From the NCBI RefSeq assembly GCF_014200675.1, contig NZ_JACHCI010000006.1:139931-203930 (forward strand): DNA of 64,000 nt, read 5' to 3'. The DNA is from Janthinobacterium saanense. GTDB lineage: Bacteria > Pseudomonadota > Gammaproteobacteria > Burkholderiales > Burkholderiaceae_D. How positions within the stretch are numbered: position 1 is the first letter of the stretch; each line of letters starts with the position of its first letter. The notes beneath the pieces are model-generated. The model made no database searches and was not told the origin of the DNA. It saw nothing but the letters and a program-made list of their open reading frames with translations. The position numbers and the translations under genes are program-made. Shown here piece by piece: positions 27,490 to 37,900 of the stretch.

Positions 27490-28196
27490 AGCGACGTCTC
27501 CATATGGCGCAGATATACGGTCTGCAATTCGCGGTCGCTGATCTCGGCGCTGGCAAAATTTTCCACCAGCTTGCCCTGCTTCATGATGCCGATGCGGGTG
27601 CCCGTATGGCGTGCGTGGAACAGGTCATGCGTGGTGGTCAGCACGGCCACGCCGTTGGCGCTGGCGCGTATCAGCAAGTTCGAGAATTCATTGGCCGCGT
27701 GGGGATCGAGGCCGGAAGTGGGTTCGTCCAGCAGCAAGGCCTTGGCCTCTTTGGCCAGCGCGACGGCAATCCACACCTTTTGCCGCATGCCTTTTGAATA
27801 GCCCGCCACGCGCCGGTCGGCGACCGCCGGATCGAGGCCGACTTCCTCCATCAAGCCCAGCAAACGCGCACGCGTCAGTTCATGTCCCAGTGCCAGGGCC
27901 GAGAAATAACGCAGGTTTTCCAGTCCGGACAGGGTCGGATACAGGTTGACCTGCTCTGGAATGTAGGCAACGTCCTGCTTGGTGCGCAAGGGGTTGCGGC
28001 TGACATCAAGACCATTGATCAATGCGCTGCCAGCGCTGGGCGCAATGAAATTGAGGAACAGGTTGATGGTGGTGGTTTTGCCTGCGCCATTGGCGCCCAG
28101 CAAACAGAAAATTTCGCCGGGTGCGACACGCAGGTCCAGCCTGTCCAGGGCGGTATGTTGGCCATAGCATTTGCGCAGGCCGATTGCTTCAAGCAT
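27486..28196 (-). CDS. ABC transporter ATP-binding protein of the Fur-box operon
   Basis: 236-residue ATPase subunit: Walker A GANGAGKTTT (about residues 35-44), the ABC signature in VAGYSKGMRQKVWIA, Walker B ALLLDEPTSGLDP and the switch His in TTHDLFHA. It resembles NosF/CcmA-type ABC-2 ATPases. It is the first gene of a five-gene run (ATPase, two permeases, TonB receptor, GST) with gaps of 27 bases or less. A Fur-like box lies 35 bases upstream of its ATG, so the operon is probably iron-repressed. Confidence 0.88.
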   Translation of the reverse strand: MLEAIGLRKCYGQHTALDRLDLRVAPGEIFCLLGANGAGKTTTINLFLNFIAPSAGSALINGLDVSRNPLRTKQDVAYIPEQVNLYPTLSGLENLRYFSALALGHELTRARLLGLMEEVGLDPAVADRRVAGYSKGMRQKVWIAVALAKEAKALLLDEPTSGLDPHAANEFSNLLIRASANGVAVLTTTHDLFHARHTGTRIGIMKQGKLVENFASAEISDRELQTVYLRHMETSL

Positions 28197-28230
28197 AAGT
28201 CACTTTCTTCTGAAAGCGACAGAATACCTT

Positions 28231-28250
28231 AATGAGAATTGATTATCAAT
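28231..28250 (-). promoter_or_regulatory. Fur-like box before the ABC/TonB operon
   Basis: The plus-strand sequence AATGAGAAT-TG-ATTATCAAT is a near-dyad close to the Fur consensus (TGATAAT-N-ATTATCA), with a two-base rather than one-base centre. It lies 35 bases upstream of the ATPase start, where a repressor site is expected. Confidence 0.6.
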
Positions 28251-28292
28251 AACGAAGTGGCGAGTCCGTCAACAACGAGGGTTTCAACGGCT

Positions 28293-28700
28293 TCAATGGC
28301 AGCAGTCGCCTCCCACCGTTCCCAGGCTTTGCAAGATCGGGCAATCGGGCCGGTCGTCGCCGTGGCACGATTGCGCCAGGTGGGCCAGGGTGTCGCGCAT
28401 CTCCGTCAATTCGGCGATGCGCTGGTTCAAGTCGGCCACATGGGATAAGGCAATGTTTTTCACATCGGCGCTGGCGCGCTGGTTGTTTTGCCACAGCGAC
28501 AGCAATTCGCGGATTTGCTCCAGCGAAAAACCCAGTCCCCGCGCGCGCTTGATAAAGCGCAGCGCATGTAAATCATTCGGCGTGTAGACGCGGTAGCCGG
28601 CATCGGTGCGCGCACTGGGTTTCAATAAGGTGATGCTTTCATAGTAACGTATCATCTTTGCCGATACGCCCGTTTCACTTGCCGCCTGACCGATATTCAT
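28293..28700 (-). CDS. cueR: CueR copper-responsive regulator (MerR family)
   Basis: 135-residue MerR-family activator, the same length as E. coli CueR. The N-terminal helix-turn-helix MNIGQAASETGVSAKMIRYY is followed by the wing (GYRVYTPNDLHALRFI), a dimerisation helix, and the Cu(I)-binding loop CHGDDRPDC with the two cysteines seven residues apart, as in CueR. A C-terminal CCH also matches. The ATG at 28700 has an AAGGAG site nine bases upstream; the GTG at 28709 is a worse choice. It lies five bases after the copA stop and is co-transcribed with it. Confidence 0.9.
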   Translation of the reverse strand: MNIGQAASETGVSAKMIRYYESITLLKPSARTDAGYRVYTPNDLHALRFIKRARGLGFSLEQIRELLSLWQNNQRASADVKNIALSHVADLNQRIAELTEMRDTLAHLAQSCHGDDRPDCPILQSLGTVGGDCCH

Positions 28701-28705
28701 CCTGA

Positions 28706-31126
28706 TCACTCCTTGGTATGTGCGCTGCGCGCTGTCCAGCGGCGCAGCAACAGGGCATTGCTGATCACGCTTACCGAGCTGAACGCCATCGCCGCGCCCG
28801 CCACCATGGGGTTGAGCAAGCCGAAGGCGGCCAGCGGAATGCCGATCAGGTTATAAATGAATGCCCAAAACAGATTCTGCCGTATCTTGCTGTAAGTGCG
28901 GCGCGAGATATCGATCGCGTCGGCCACCAGCGCCGGGTCGCCGCGCATCAGGGTAATCCCGGCGGCGTGCATGGCCACATCGGTGCCGGTCGACATGGCG
29001 ATACCCACATCGGCCGCCGCCAATGCGGGCGCATCGTTAATGCCGTCGCCCACCATGGCGACCTTCGCGCCCTCGGCTTTCAACGCCACAATTTTAGCGG
29101 TTTTATCGGCTGGTAACATTTTCGCAGCCACCACGTCGATGCCCAGCAGCTTGCCGACAGCGTCGGCACTACCTTGATTGTCACCGGTCAGCATCACGGT
29201 CTGTATGCCCAGGCCATGCAGGTGGGCAATGGCCGCCTGCGCGTTCGGCTTGACCTGGTCGCTGAAGGCAAACAGGCCCAGCAATTGCGTGCCTGACGAC
29301 AACCAGGAAATCGTGTTGCCCGTGTTTTCCAGTGTTTGCGCCTGGGCTGCCAGCGGCGCCATGTCCACCTTCAATTCCTGCATCAGCCGCGTACTGCCCA
29401 GCTTCAAGTCCTGGCCATCGACTTGCGCCGCCAGGCCCCGCCCCGGCAAGGCGGACAAAGCAGTGGCCGGCAATGGCGTGATATTGCGCGCGCCAGCGGC
29501 GTCCAGCACGGCGGTGGCCAGGCTGTGCTCGCTGCCGCGCTGGATGCTGGCCGCCAGTTGCAGCAGGCGCACCTCATCGATACCGTGCGCATGCAGGGCC
29601 GCCAGCGCAGGTTTGCCCACCGTCAAGGTACCCGTCTTGTCGAACACCACGGTGGTGACGGCATGCGCCACTTCCAGCGCTTCCGCATCCTTGATCAAAA
29701 TACCGTAGCGGGCCGCCACGCCCGTGCCGGCCATGATGGCGGTCGGCGTGGCCAGGCCCAGTGCGCATGGGCAGGCAATCACCAGTACGGCCACGGCATT
29801 GATGATGGCTGTTTCCAGCTGGCCCGTGGTGAGCCACCAGCCCAGCAAGGTCAGCAGCGCCAGCACCAGCACCACGGGCACGAAGATGGCGCTGACCTTG
29901 TCCACCAGGTGCTGGATGGGCGCCTTGGCCGCCTGCGCATCTTCCACCAGGCGGATGATGCGCGACAAGGTCGTCTCGCCGCCTACCGCCTCGGTGCGCA
30001 CCACCAGCAAGCCATCGGCATTGATGGACCCACCCGTCACCTTGTCGCCCACATGCTTATCGACCGGCAAGCTTTCACCGGTGATCAGGGACTCATTGAT
30101 CTGGCTGGCGCCTTCCACCACCACGCCATCGACGGCCACCCGCTCACCGGGGCGTATCACCACCAGCTCACCGACTTTCACGTCAGCCACCGGGACATCG
30201 CTATCCTGGCCATCGCGGCGCACGCGGGCCGATTCCGGACGTAATACTTGCAAGGCGCGGATGGCCGACGCCGTTTGCCGCTTGGCGCGCGATTCCAGCC
30301 ATTTGCCCAGCAACACGAGGGTAATTACCACGGCCGCCGCTTCAAAATACAGATGCGGCAACATGCCGTCCGCCGTCAACCATTGGTAGACCGACAAGCC
30401 ATAGGCGGCGCTGGTGCCCAGGGCTACCAGCAAATCCATATTGCCGCTGCCCGCCCGCACCGCCTTCCAGCCAGCCTTGTAGAACCGCGCGCCAAAATAA
30501 AACTGCACGGGCGTGGCCAGCGCAAATTGCAGCCAGCCAGGCAACATCCAGTGGATGCCCGCCCACTCCAGCAACATCGGCAGCATCAGGGGAAACGCCA
30601 GGATAGCGGCCAGCACCACCTTGAGGCCGTCGCGCGAGGACGTCTGGATGGGAGTGTTCGATGAGCTAGCCACCGGCACGCTTGCCTCGTAGCCCGCCTT
30701 GGCGATGGCGGCGATCAGGGTAGCCGCATCGGCATCGCCCGTAACTTTCACACGCGCACTTTCGGTGGCCAGGTTGACGCTGGCGCCCGCCACGCCGGGT
30801 ACTTTCAACAGGGCTTTTTCGACCCGGCCCACGCAAGAGGCGCAAGTCATGCCGGCAACGCTCAAATCGATATCGCGCTGGGCGACCGTATAGCCAGCCT
30901 TTTCCACGGCGGCCTGCAAGCTGGCAAACGGGATCGCTGTGTCGGATACGACCCTGGCCGTTTCCGTGGCCAGGTTGACGCTGGCGCCAGTCACGCCGTC
31001 AACCTTCAGCAAGGCTTTTTCTACCCGGCCCACGCAGGATGCGCAGCTCATGCCTTCGATGGCCAGCGCCTGCTGATGGGCAGAGGAAGAGGATGGTAAG
31101 GAAGGGGACAGTGCGGTCTGGTGCAT
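28706..31126 (-). CDS. copA: Cu(I)-exporting P1B-type ATPase CopA
   Basis: 806-residue copper pump of the inner membrane. Two N-terminal HMA domains carry CxxC at residues 28-31 and 95-98 (GMSCASC, GMTCASC). Then come eight membrane helices with the transport-site CPC in [14 protein letters not shown], the actuator TGES, the phosphorylation site DKTGTLT and the [10 protein letters not shown] hinge. The two HMA domains are nearly identical over about 33 residues. A CueR-type promoter lies upstream and cueR is encoded directly behind, so the pump and its regulator are induced together by copper. Confidence 0.94.
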   Translation of the reverse strand: MHQTALSPSLPSSSSAHQQALAIEGMSCASCVGRVEKALLKVDGVTGASVNLATETARVVSDTAIPFASLQAAVEKAGYTVAQRDIDLSVAGMTCASCVGRVEKALLKVPGVAGASVNLATESARVKVTGDADAATLIAAIAKAGYEASVPVASSSNTPIQTSSRDGLKVVLAAILAFPLMLPMLLEWAGIHWMLPGWLQFALATPVQFYFGARFYKAGWKAVRAGSGNMDLLVALGTSAAYGLSVYQWLTADGMLPHLYFEAAAVVITLVLLGKWLESRAKRQTASAIRALQVLRPESARVRRDGQDSDVPVADVKVGELVVIRPGERVAVDGVVVEGASQINESLITGESLPVDKHVGDKVTGGSINADGLLVVRTEAVGGETTLSRIIRLVEDAQAAKAPIQHLVDKVSAIFVPVVLVLALLTLLGWWLTTGQLETAIINAVAVLVIACPCALGLATPTAIMAGTGVAARYGILIKDAEALEVAHAVTTVVFDKTGTLTVGKPALAALHAHGIDEVRLLQLAASIQRGSEHSLATAVLDAAGARNITPLPATALSALPGRGLAAQVDGQDLKLGSTRLMQELKVDMAPLAAQAQTLENTGNTISWLSSGTQLLGLFAFSDQVKPNAQAAIAHLHGLGIQTVMLTGDNQGSADAVGKLLGIDVVAAKMLPADKTAKIVALKAEGAKVAMVGDGINDAPALAAADVGIAMSTGTDVAMHAAGITLMRGDPALVADAIDISRRTYSKIRQNLFWAFIYNLIGIPLAAFGLLNPMVAGAAMAFSSVSVISNALLLRRWTARSAHTKE

Positions 31127-31161
31127 GGCAGATCCTGTACGATAGATTAACTAATGTGTTC

Positions 31162-31192
31162 AGGATCTGCTATCCAATGATGGGAAGGTCAA
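31162..31192 (-). promoter_or_regulatory. CueR-type promoter of copA-cueR
   Basis: On the minus strand TTGACC (31187-31192) is followed by a 19-base spacer containing ACCTTCCC-N6-GGATAGCA, an imperfect dyad like the CueR operator. The -10 element (GATCCT) is poor, as is common for MerR-activated promoters. The copA ATG is 36 bases further on. Confidence 0.65.
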
Positions 31193-31217
31193 GCCTTATT
31201 TGATTGCCATAACAATA

Positions 31218-31976
31218 TCAACGTACCACGCAATCGATGGCCGCTGCATTCTTGCCTGCACCGCCAGCACCAGCGCCGGCCGCACCCGTGGCGGCTGAAA
31301 ACGCTGGCGGCGGCGTGAATTGAATGTCAGGATGCGATGGAATGATGATCGGCGGCTGCAGGATGCCCGGCGTAAAGCCGAATTGCCCCGCTGCAAAATT
31401 TTGCGCCCCACCCGTATTACTCACATGAATCATACCTTCAATCACTTGCACGTACAGGCCAGGCGACAGGCTGCTCGATGCGGCCGATGAGGGCAATGCC
31501 GTGGCCGGCACTCCTCCCACCAGGGTCGCCGTAAAGGTAGTGCCCCGGATGCCGATGGTGGCCGACGGCGTCTTCATCTCGAAACGCTCCTTGTTGCGCT
31601 TGCCCAGCAAGCCCGTCACCGAACGCAAGCCGCCCTTGAGCAGGCTGAATATGGCGTGGTCGCCATCGGGCTGTTGCGCCTCATAGCTGAACTGTTCGAT
31701 GACGAAGCTGGTATTCGGTTTCAGGGTGATTTCGCTGTTATCGATCAGTTTGATGAGGGCATAGGTATCCTTTTCCGTCAGCAAGGTATCGCCCGACTCG
31801 ACTTCGGACTTGATGGCCAGGATCTTGACCTTGCCATCGGCTTTCTTGGCGAACAAGGGACCGTTCAATTGCATCACCGTGCCCGCCACCTGCCCGGCCC
31901 AGGCCTGCATGCTCGCGCACAGCAGGACCAGCCACAGCACAGCCTTAATTGCAGTACATTTTTTTAGTGCCATCAT
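31218..31976 (-). CDS. Secreted FecR-domain protein, TPS-linked
   Basis: 252-residue exported protein. The signal peptide (AVLWLVLLCASMQAWAGQ) is followed by a FecR domain (about residues 30-160) with KTPSATIGIRGTTFTA, a motif common in FecR-domain proteins outside the classical FecR anti-sigma factors, and then a Pro/Gly/Ala-rich tail. No transmembrane anchor or DNA-binding part is present, so it is not an anti-sigma factor. After signal removal the only cysteine is four residues from the C-terminus (AAIDCVVR). The ATG at 31976 has AGGAAA upstream and overlaps the TpsA coding end by 32 bases, implying coupled expression. Confidence 0.8.
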   Translation of the reverse strand: MMALKKCTAIKAVLWLVLLCASMQAWAGQVAGTVMQLNGPLFAKKADGKVKILAIKSEVESGDTLLTEKDTYALIKLIDNSEITLKPNTSFVIEQFSYEAQQPDGDHAIFSLLKGGLRSVTGLLGKRNKERFEMKTPSATIGIRGTTFTATLVGGVPATALPSSAASSSLSPGLYVQVIEGMIHVSNTGGAQNFAAGQFGFTPGILQPPIIIPSHPDIQFTPPPAFSAATGAAGAGAGGAGKNAAAIDCVVR

Positions 31977-34900
31977 TGAATTTATTTCCTGTTGATTGAT
32001 CGGCCGTCGCCACTTCCTTGACGTCATCCTTTTTCTTGTCACCGGCCGTGGTGTTCGTCACCGTGGGTAACAGAGAAGCGTTGGCCTGATCCGCCTGCTT
32101 GATAATGTTCAACGCGTCATTGATGGCCATATTCAAGCCCGGAGTGATGACGGGAGGCACGATCACCGGCGGTACAGTGCTGGGCAGGAAGATGGCGTCA
32201 GGCATGGACACCGTGCCGCCAGGCGCCAGCAAACTGACATCGCTGCGCTGGCGGTTGATGCGCACGCCGGAAGTGCCCGTGATGTTGCCGGTTTTAGCCA
32301 GCACCGTCATGCTAGCAGCAGGCACGGCAAAGCTGGCCGTATCGGCAAAGCGCACATTCGCGCCAGCCGTGGCAGCAAAGTTGCCACTGCTAACTACCTT
32401 GGTGTTTCCATTGAAGCTGAGATCACGTCCGGCAGTCAGGCTGATATTGCGCGCCGCCGCCAGGCTAGCACCGTCAGCCAGGGTAATATCGGCATCCGCC
32501 GCCAGATTGATATCGTTGCCGTTGAGCGCGCCATTGAGCGTGATGGGGCTATGCGCCGTCAATGTCACATTGCCGCCCGTGGTCTTGATATTGCCAGCCA
32601 CAATGCCGCCGCTATTGTCGATGGCAATATTGCCGCCACCGCTGCTGATATCGCCCAGGCTCAGGCTGCCAGGCGCCGAAGTGTTCTTCAACACGATACC
32701 GCCGTCGCCACTATTGTTGGCAGTAAAGCTAGCAACCTGATTACCGGTATTGTCGAGCACGGTGCCGTTCGACGATTGCGTAGTCAAATTGGCGCTCACG
32801 ATGGCGCCGCTCTGGCCGATGGCGCCGTTTAGCGCACTCAAGCGCACATCGCTCGCCGCCAGGCTGGCGAAGCGCAGGTCGCCGCTAGCCTGCTTGATCG
32901 CCAGTTGGCCGCCGAGATTGATCGCCCCGGCCGTCTGGCTGAAACTGTTGCCGATGGCCAGATTGCCGCTGCCGCTCAGCAGACCGCCACTTTGTCCGTA
33001 ATGATCGGCCGACAAGCTGCCGTTCAGCAACAGGCTGCCACCGGTAATTTCCAGGCCCGCACTACCACCGAGCACGGAATGGTCTTGTGCGCTCTCACCC
33101 AGGCTCAAGCTGCCGCCCGTCAACAACAAGCCAGTCGCCGAGTTCAGGTTTTTCAAGACCGTGTTGCCAGCCGCTGCGTTATACGTGACGACGCCGCTGC
33201 TATGCGAAAAGTCGACCGCCAGCACGTTCGCCCCTTCCGGCACCACGCCGCCATCCCAGTTCGCTGCATCGCTCCACAAACCATTGCCGCTGCCTATCCA
33301 GGTGGACAAGAGTTTTTGCGAAATCGTCGCCTGAGCCGTGCCGCCCGTGGTGTTCAAGACATAGTTGCCCGCATCGGCGCCCGCCAGGCGGAAACCGCTG
33401 GCCGTCACCAGCTTGTCCGTGCCCGCATTCTTGTCGGCGAAACTGCCGCTGCCGCCCACCACGCTCACCACATCCTGGCCCAGCAGACCAGACACCCCAG
33501 CGCTGACGGCAGCGTTAGTCGTGCCGTCATACACCTTGTTGCCGGCAACCAAGCCAGTCAGGTTCAGGGCGGCTGGCGTGATGCTGGCCAACAAGCCAGT
33601 TGGCAAAACCACAAAATAATTGCCTGCATCCTGGCCAGACAAGGCCACGCCATTGAGACTCACGACCTTGCCGGCGCCCACATTCTTATCGGCAAAGCTG
33701 GCACTAGCCGCCAGCCCCAGCACGTCGCCGGCAACCCGGTCATCGCCCAGCACGACATTTGCCGCCGTGCCGCCGTCATAGATTTTATTGACACCAGTTG
33801 CCGATACAGTCAGGGCACGTGCCGCAATATCGGCCGTGGTGCTGCCGCTGTGGCTGCTGAGCACATAGTTGCCCGCATCCGTTCCGGTCACGCCGACATT
33901 GCTCACGTTGACGGTTTTACCGGTACCAGCATTCTTGTCGGCAAATTCTGCATTGCCAGCCAGGTTCAAGACATCACCCGCTACCCGGTCATCACTGATA
34001 TTGAGACCAACGCCGGTATTGCCATCGTAAGTCTTGTTGACGCCGCTGAAATTCAGGTTCAGGGTGCGCGCAGCAATATCGGCCGTGGTGCTGCCGCTAT
34101 GCGTATTCAACACATAGTTGCCAGCATCGGCACCAGTCACACCAACATTGCTCACGCTGACGGTTTTACCCGTACCAGCATTCTTGTCGGCAAATACTGC
34201 ATTGCCAGCCAGGTTCAAGGCATCACCCGCCACCCGGTCATCACTGATATTGAGACCAGCGCTGGTGTTGCCGTCATAGGTCTTGTTGATGCCCGTAAAG
34301 CTTAGGTTCAGGGTGCGGGCGGCGATATCGGCCGTGGTGCTGCCGCTATGGCTGCTCAAGACATAGTTGCCCGCATCGGCTCCCGTCACACCCACATTGC
34401 TCACGCTGACGGTTTTGTTGCTGCCTGCGTTTTTGTCGGCAAATGCTGCATTGCCAGCCAGGCTCAAGACATCACCCGCTACCCGGTCATCACTGATATT
34501 GAGACCAGCGCTGGTATTGCCATCGTAAGTCTTGTTGACGCCGCTAAAATTCAGGTTCAGGGTGCGCGCGGCAATATCGGCCGTGGTGCTGCCGCTATGG
34601 CTGTTCAATACATAGTTGCCCGCATCGGCTCCCGTCACACCCACATTGCTCACGCTGACAGTCTTGCCCGTGCCTGCATTCTTGTCGGCAAATGCTGCAT
34701 TGCCAGCCAGGTTCAAGACATCACCCGCTACCCGGTCATCACTGATATTGAGACCAGCGCCGGTGTTGCCGTCATAGGTCTTGTTGATGCCCGTAAAGCT
34801 CAGGTTCAGGGTGCGGGCGGCGATATCGGCCGTGGTGCTGCCGTTATGGCTGCTGAGCACATAGTTGCCCGCATCGGCACCGGTCACGCCGACATTGCTC

Positions 34901-37900
34901 ACGCTGACGGTTTTACCCGTACCTGCGTTCTTGTCGGCAAATGCTGCATTGCCAGACAGGGTCAAGGCATCACCATCGATACGGTCATCGCTGATGCTCA
35001 CACCAGTCGACGTCGTGCCATCGTAAGTCTTGTTGACGCCATTGAAGCTGATGTTCAGGGTGCGTGCCGCGATATCGGCCGTGGTTGTGCCGCTGTAGGC
35101 ACCCAATACATAATTGCCGCCATCACTGCCTGACAGCGCACCGCTGCCGCTGTAATTGATCGTCTTGCCATGGCCGGCATTCTTGTCGCCGAAACTGGCC
35201 TGCACATTCGCCAGGCTGACCTGGTCGCTGCCCAGTACGCCCGCAAGCGCCGCGTTGATGCTGGCACTATTGCTGCCGTCATAGACTTTGTTGATGCCGC
35301 TGACAGTGCCCAGGCTCAAAGCAGCGCGGCTGATGTCGGCGCTGCCGCTGACCGTATCGGCGGCCAGCATGTAGTTGCCTGAGGCATCACCAGACAGGCT
35401 GACGCCGCTGGCGTTGACGCTCTTGCCACTGCCAGCGTTCTTGTCGAGAAATTGCGCATTGCCGCTAGCGTGCACATTGTCGCCATTGACCACATTGCTC
35501 AGTGCATACGTGGCGCCGCCGAAACCGGTAGTGCCGTCATAGACCTTGCTGCCGCCCACCGTCACACCGAGCAGACGCGGCGTGATCGCCAAAAGATTGC
35601 TGCCTGTGATGCTGATGTCGTATTTGGTCGACCACAAGCCATCGAGCGCGTAACTGCCAACATTGCGCGCCGATTGATAGGCCAATATCCCATTGGCGCT
35701 GGTGTCGCCGTCGAGCAAACCGGTGTACACCAGCGTACCGTTGAAGATAGCGAACTGGCCATCGTAGACTTTGCTGGTGGCGGCGCCCGAGACATCCACT
35801 GTCAGCGGTTTCAGGAACGCTTTCAGCATCGGCGTGGTATGGCCGCTATAAATGCGCCACACGGCACCATTGCTGAAATTAAAGCCATTAAAACTCGATT
35901 GCAGCTGCATATGCTCTGCATCAAGGCCGCTGGCGCCGCCATTGTCGGTTTGCTGGCCGGAATTATCCTTATCCCAGTAAGCGCCGCTGACTGTGCCGCC
36001 GGCATTGCTGCCCACTACGCCGCCAATCGCCGCCGTAAAGCCGCTGCCATTGACCGCACCGCTGCTGAACACATTGCTGACGGTGCCGCTATTACTACCG
36101 GCCAGGCCGCCCAGATTCTCATGCACCAGTGTCATATCTGCGCCGCTCGCCATGCCGACCGCACCAGTGGCGTAGGCATCGCTGATGCTGCCACTATTGC
36201 TGCCGACCAGGCCACCCACGCTGCGTGAGCCGCTGACATTGCCGGTCGCATACGATTGCGTGATCGTCGCCTGGTTGCTGCCGACCAGGCCGCCGACAAA
36301 TTCACGCGCGCCATTGACGGCGCCGCTGGCGGTCGACACAGTAATATTTCCAGCGCCAAAGTTGGTACCGGCCAGGCCACCGACAAACGCGCCACCAGCC
36401 TGGTTGTCACCGTTGACATTGCCACTGGCGCCAGAATGATTAATGAGGCCGCTATTCGCACCCACCAGGCCACCAACGGCATTGCTGCCGCTGACATTCG
36501 CGCTGCTGAACACATTATTAAGCTTGCCACCGTCATTCAAACCGACCACCGAACCTACGTTGTAAAGACCGGTGACGCTACCACCTTGCAAACTCAGATT
36601 GTTGATGGTTCCGCCTTGCAACCTGGCAAACAGACCCACGCCAGAGGTGCCGGGCAGATTGTTGGTATTGACGGTCAAAGCACTGATCGCATGACCGGCG
36701 CCGTCGAAAATGCCGGCGTAGCCTGGCACATTACCGTTGGCAATCGCGGCAAAACCAGCACCCTGATTCCAGTTGGCAGTACCGCTGGCGTCAATATTGG
36801 CAGCCAGCACATAGTTGTTTGCCATGCCCAAGGTGTTGATACCTTGCAAGCCATAGATATCGGCAATCTGGTATGGCGAAGCACTGCCGTTACCACCCAT
36901 GACACGCAAGAAACTACCATTCTGCAAAGTAAAACCACGCGCATAAAACGCGGGCAGGCTGGCGCTGTTTTGTTGCCACGCGCCACCATCGAGGGTAAAT
37001 ACGCCGCCCACGTTGACGGCGCCAGTCGCACCGATGGTGCCGCCGCCCACCATCAAATCCTTGGCCACGGTCAATGGGCCGCCCAGGTTCATTGCGCCGC
37101 CCGTACGCAGCTCCAACAAATTGAGGCTGCTCAAGCTGCTTAAATCCAGGCTGCCCAGCAAGTTCAAGGGGCCGTTGAAGGTATGGCCGCCTACCGTGAT
37201 ATGCCCAGCGGCAATGGTTTTCAATTCGGTGTCGGTCAAGCCCAGCACGGTTGAACTGTCAGCTGCGCCGCTACCGATATCGATTTCACCATCGGAGCGC
37301 CGCTCCAGCGTGACTTGCCCGCCAGACAGCGAATCCGCGCCACCGCCCAGACTCATCTTGTCGGCTTGCAGCATCATGTTCGTCGCCGCCAAACTGCCGC
37401 CACTGTCAACGGTCAGGGTGCCGCCCACGCCCGTTTTCAGTTGCAGATAGCTGTCAGACTGGAGCATCGCCAACTGGTTCGATACGGTGATATTGCCGCC
37501 ACTTTCCAGGTTCAGATTCTTGATACCCGTACCGGTCGTGGTTTGCGCCAGATTGATCGCCTGGAAGGTCGAAATGTCGCCACTGTTACTGTTGCCAATA
37601 TTTAGGGTACCAACGGAAATCCGATTCAATTGGTCATTCAGCAAGCCCAGCGCATTACCGGCCAGGTTACCCAGAAAGATAGCGCGGCCATTCGTCCAAG
37701 GCACCAAGGTAACGCTGGCCTGGCTGGCAGCACCGCCAAAATTGATGTTACCGGTAAAACTGATGTTGTCGGCTTGCAGGCTGACCGTCTGGTTCGTCCC
37801 GCCTTCGCCCTTCAATTGATCGCCGCTGCCAGTCAAGGCAATGCTGCCGCCAGCCTCGTTGGCGCTCAATGCCAGCTTGCCACTGCCGACATTGATATTG

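Noticed and set aside
31218..31976. FecR-domain protein as an anti-sigma regulator for the STN-type TonB receptor
   Set aside because: It has a cleavable signal peptide, no membrane anchor or cytoplasmic part, and is coupled to tpsA.
33827..35071. Regular repeats that might be taken for a CRISPR array
   Set aside because: Units are 249 bp, contiguous and in frame, with no unique spacers; they encode YDG domains.
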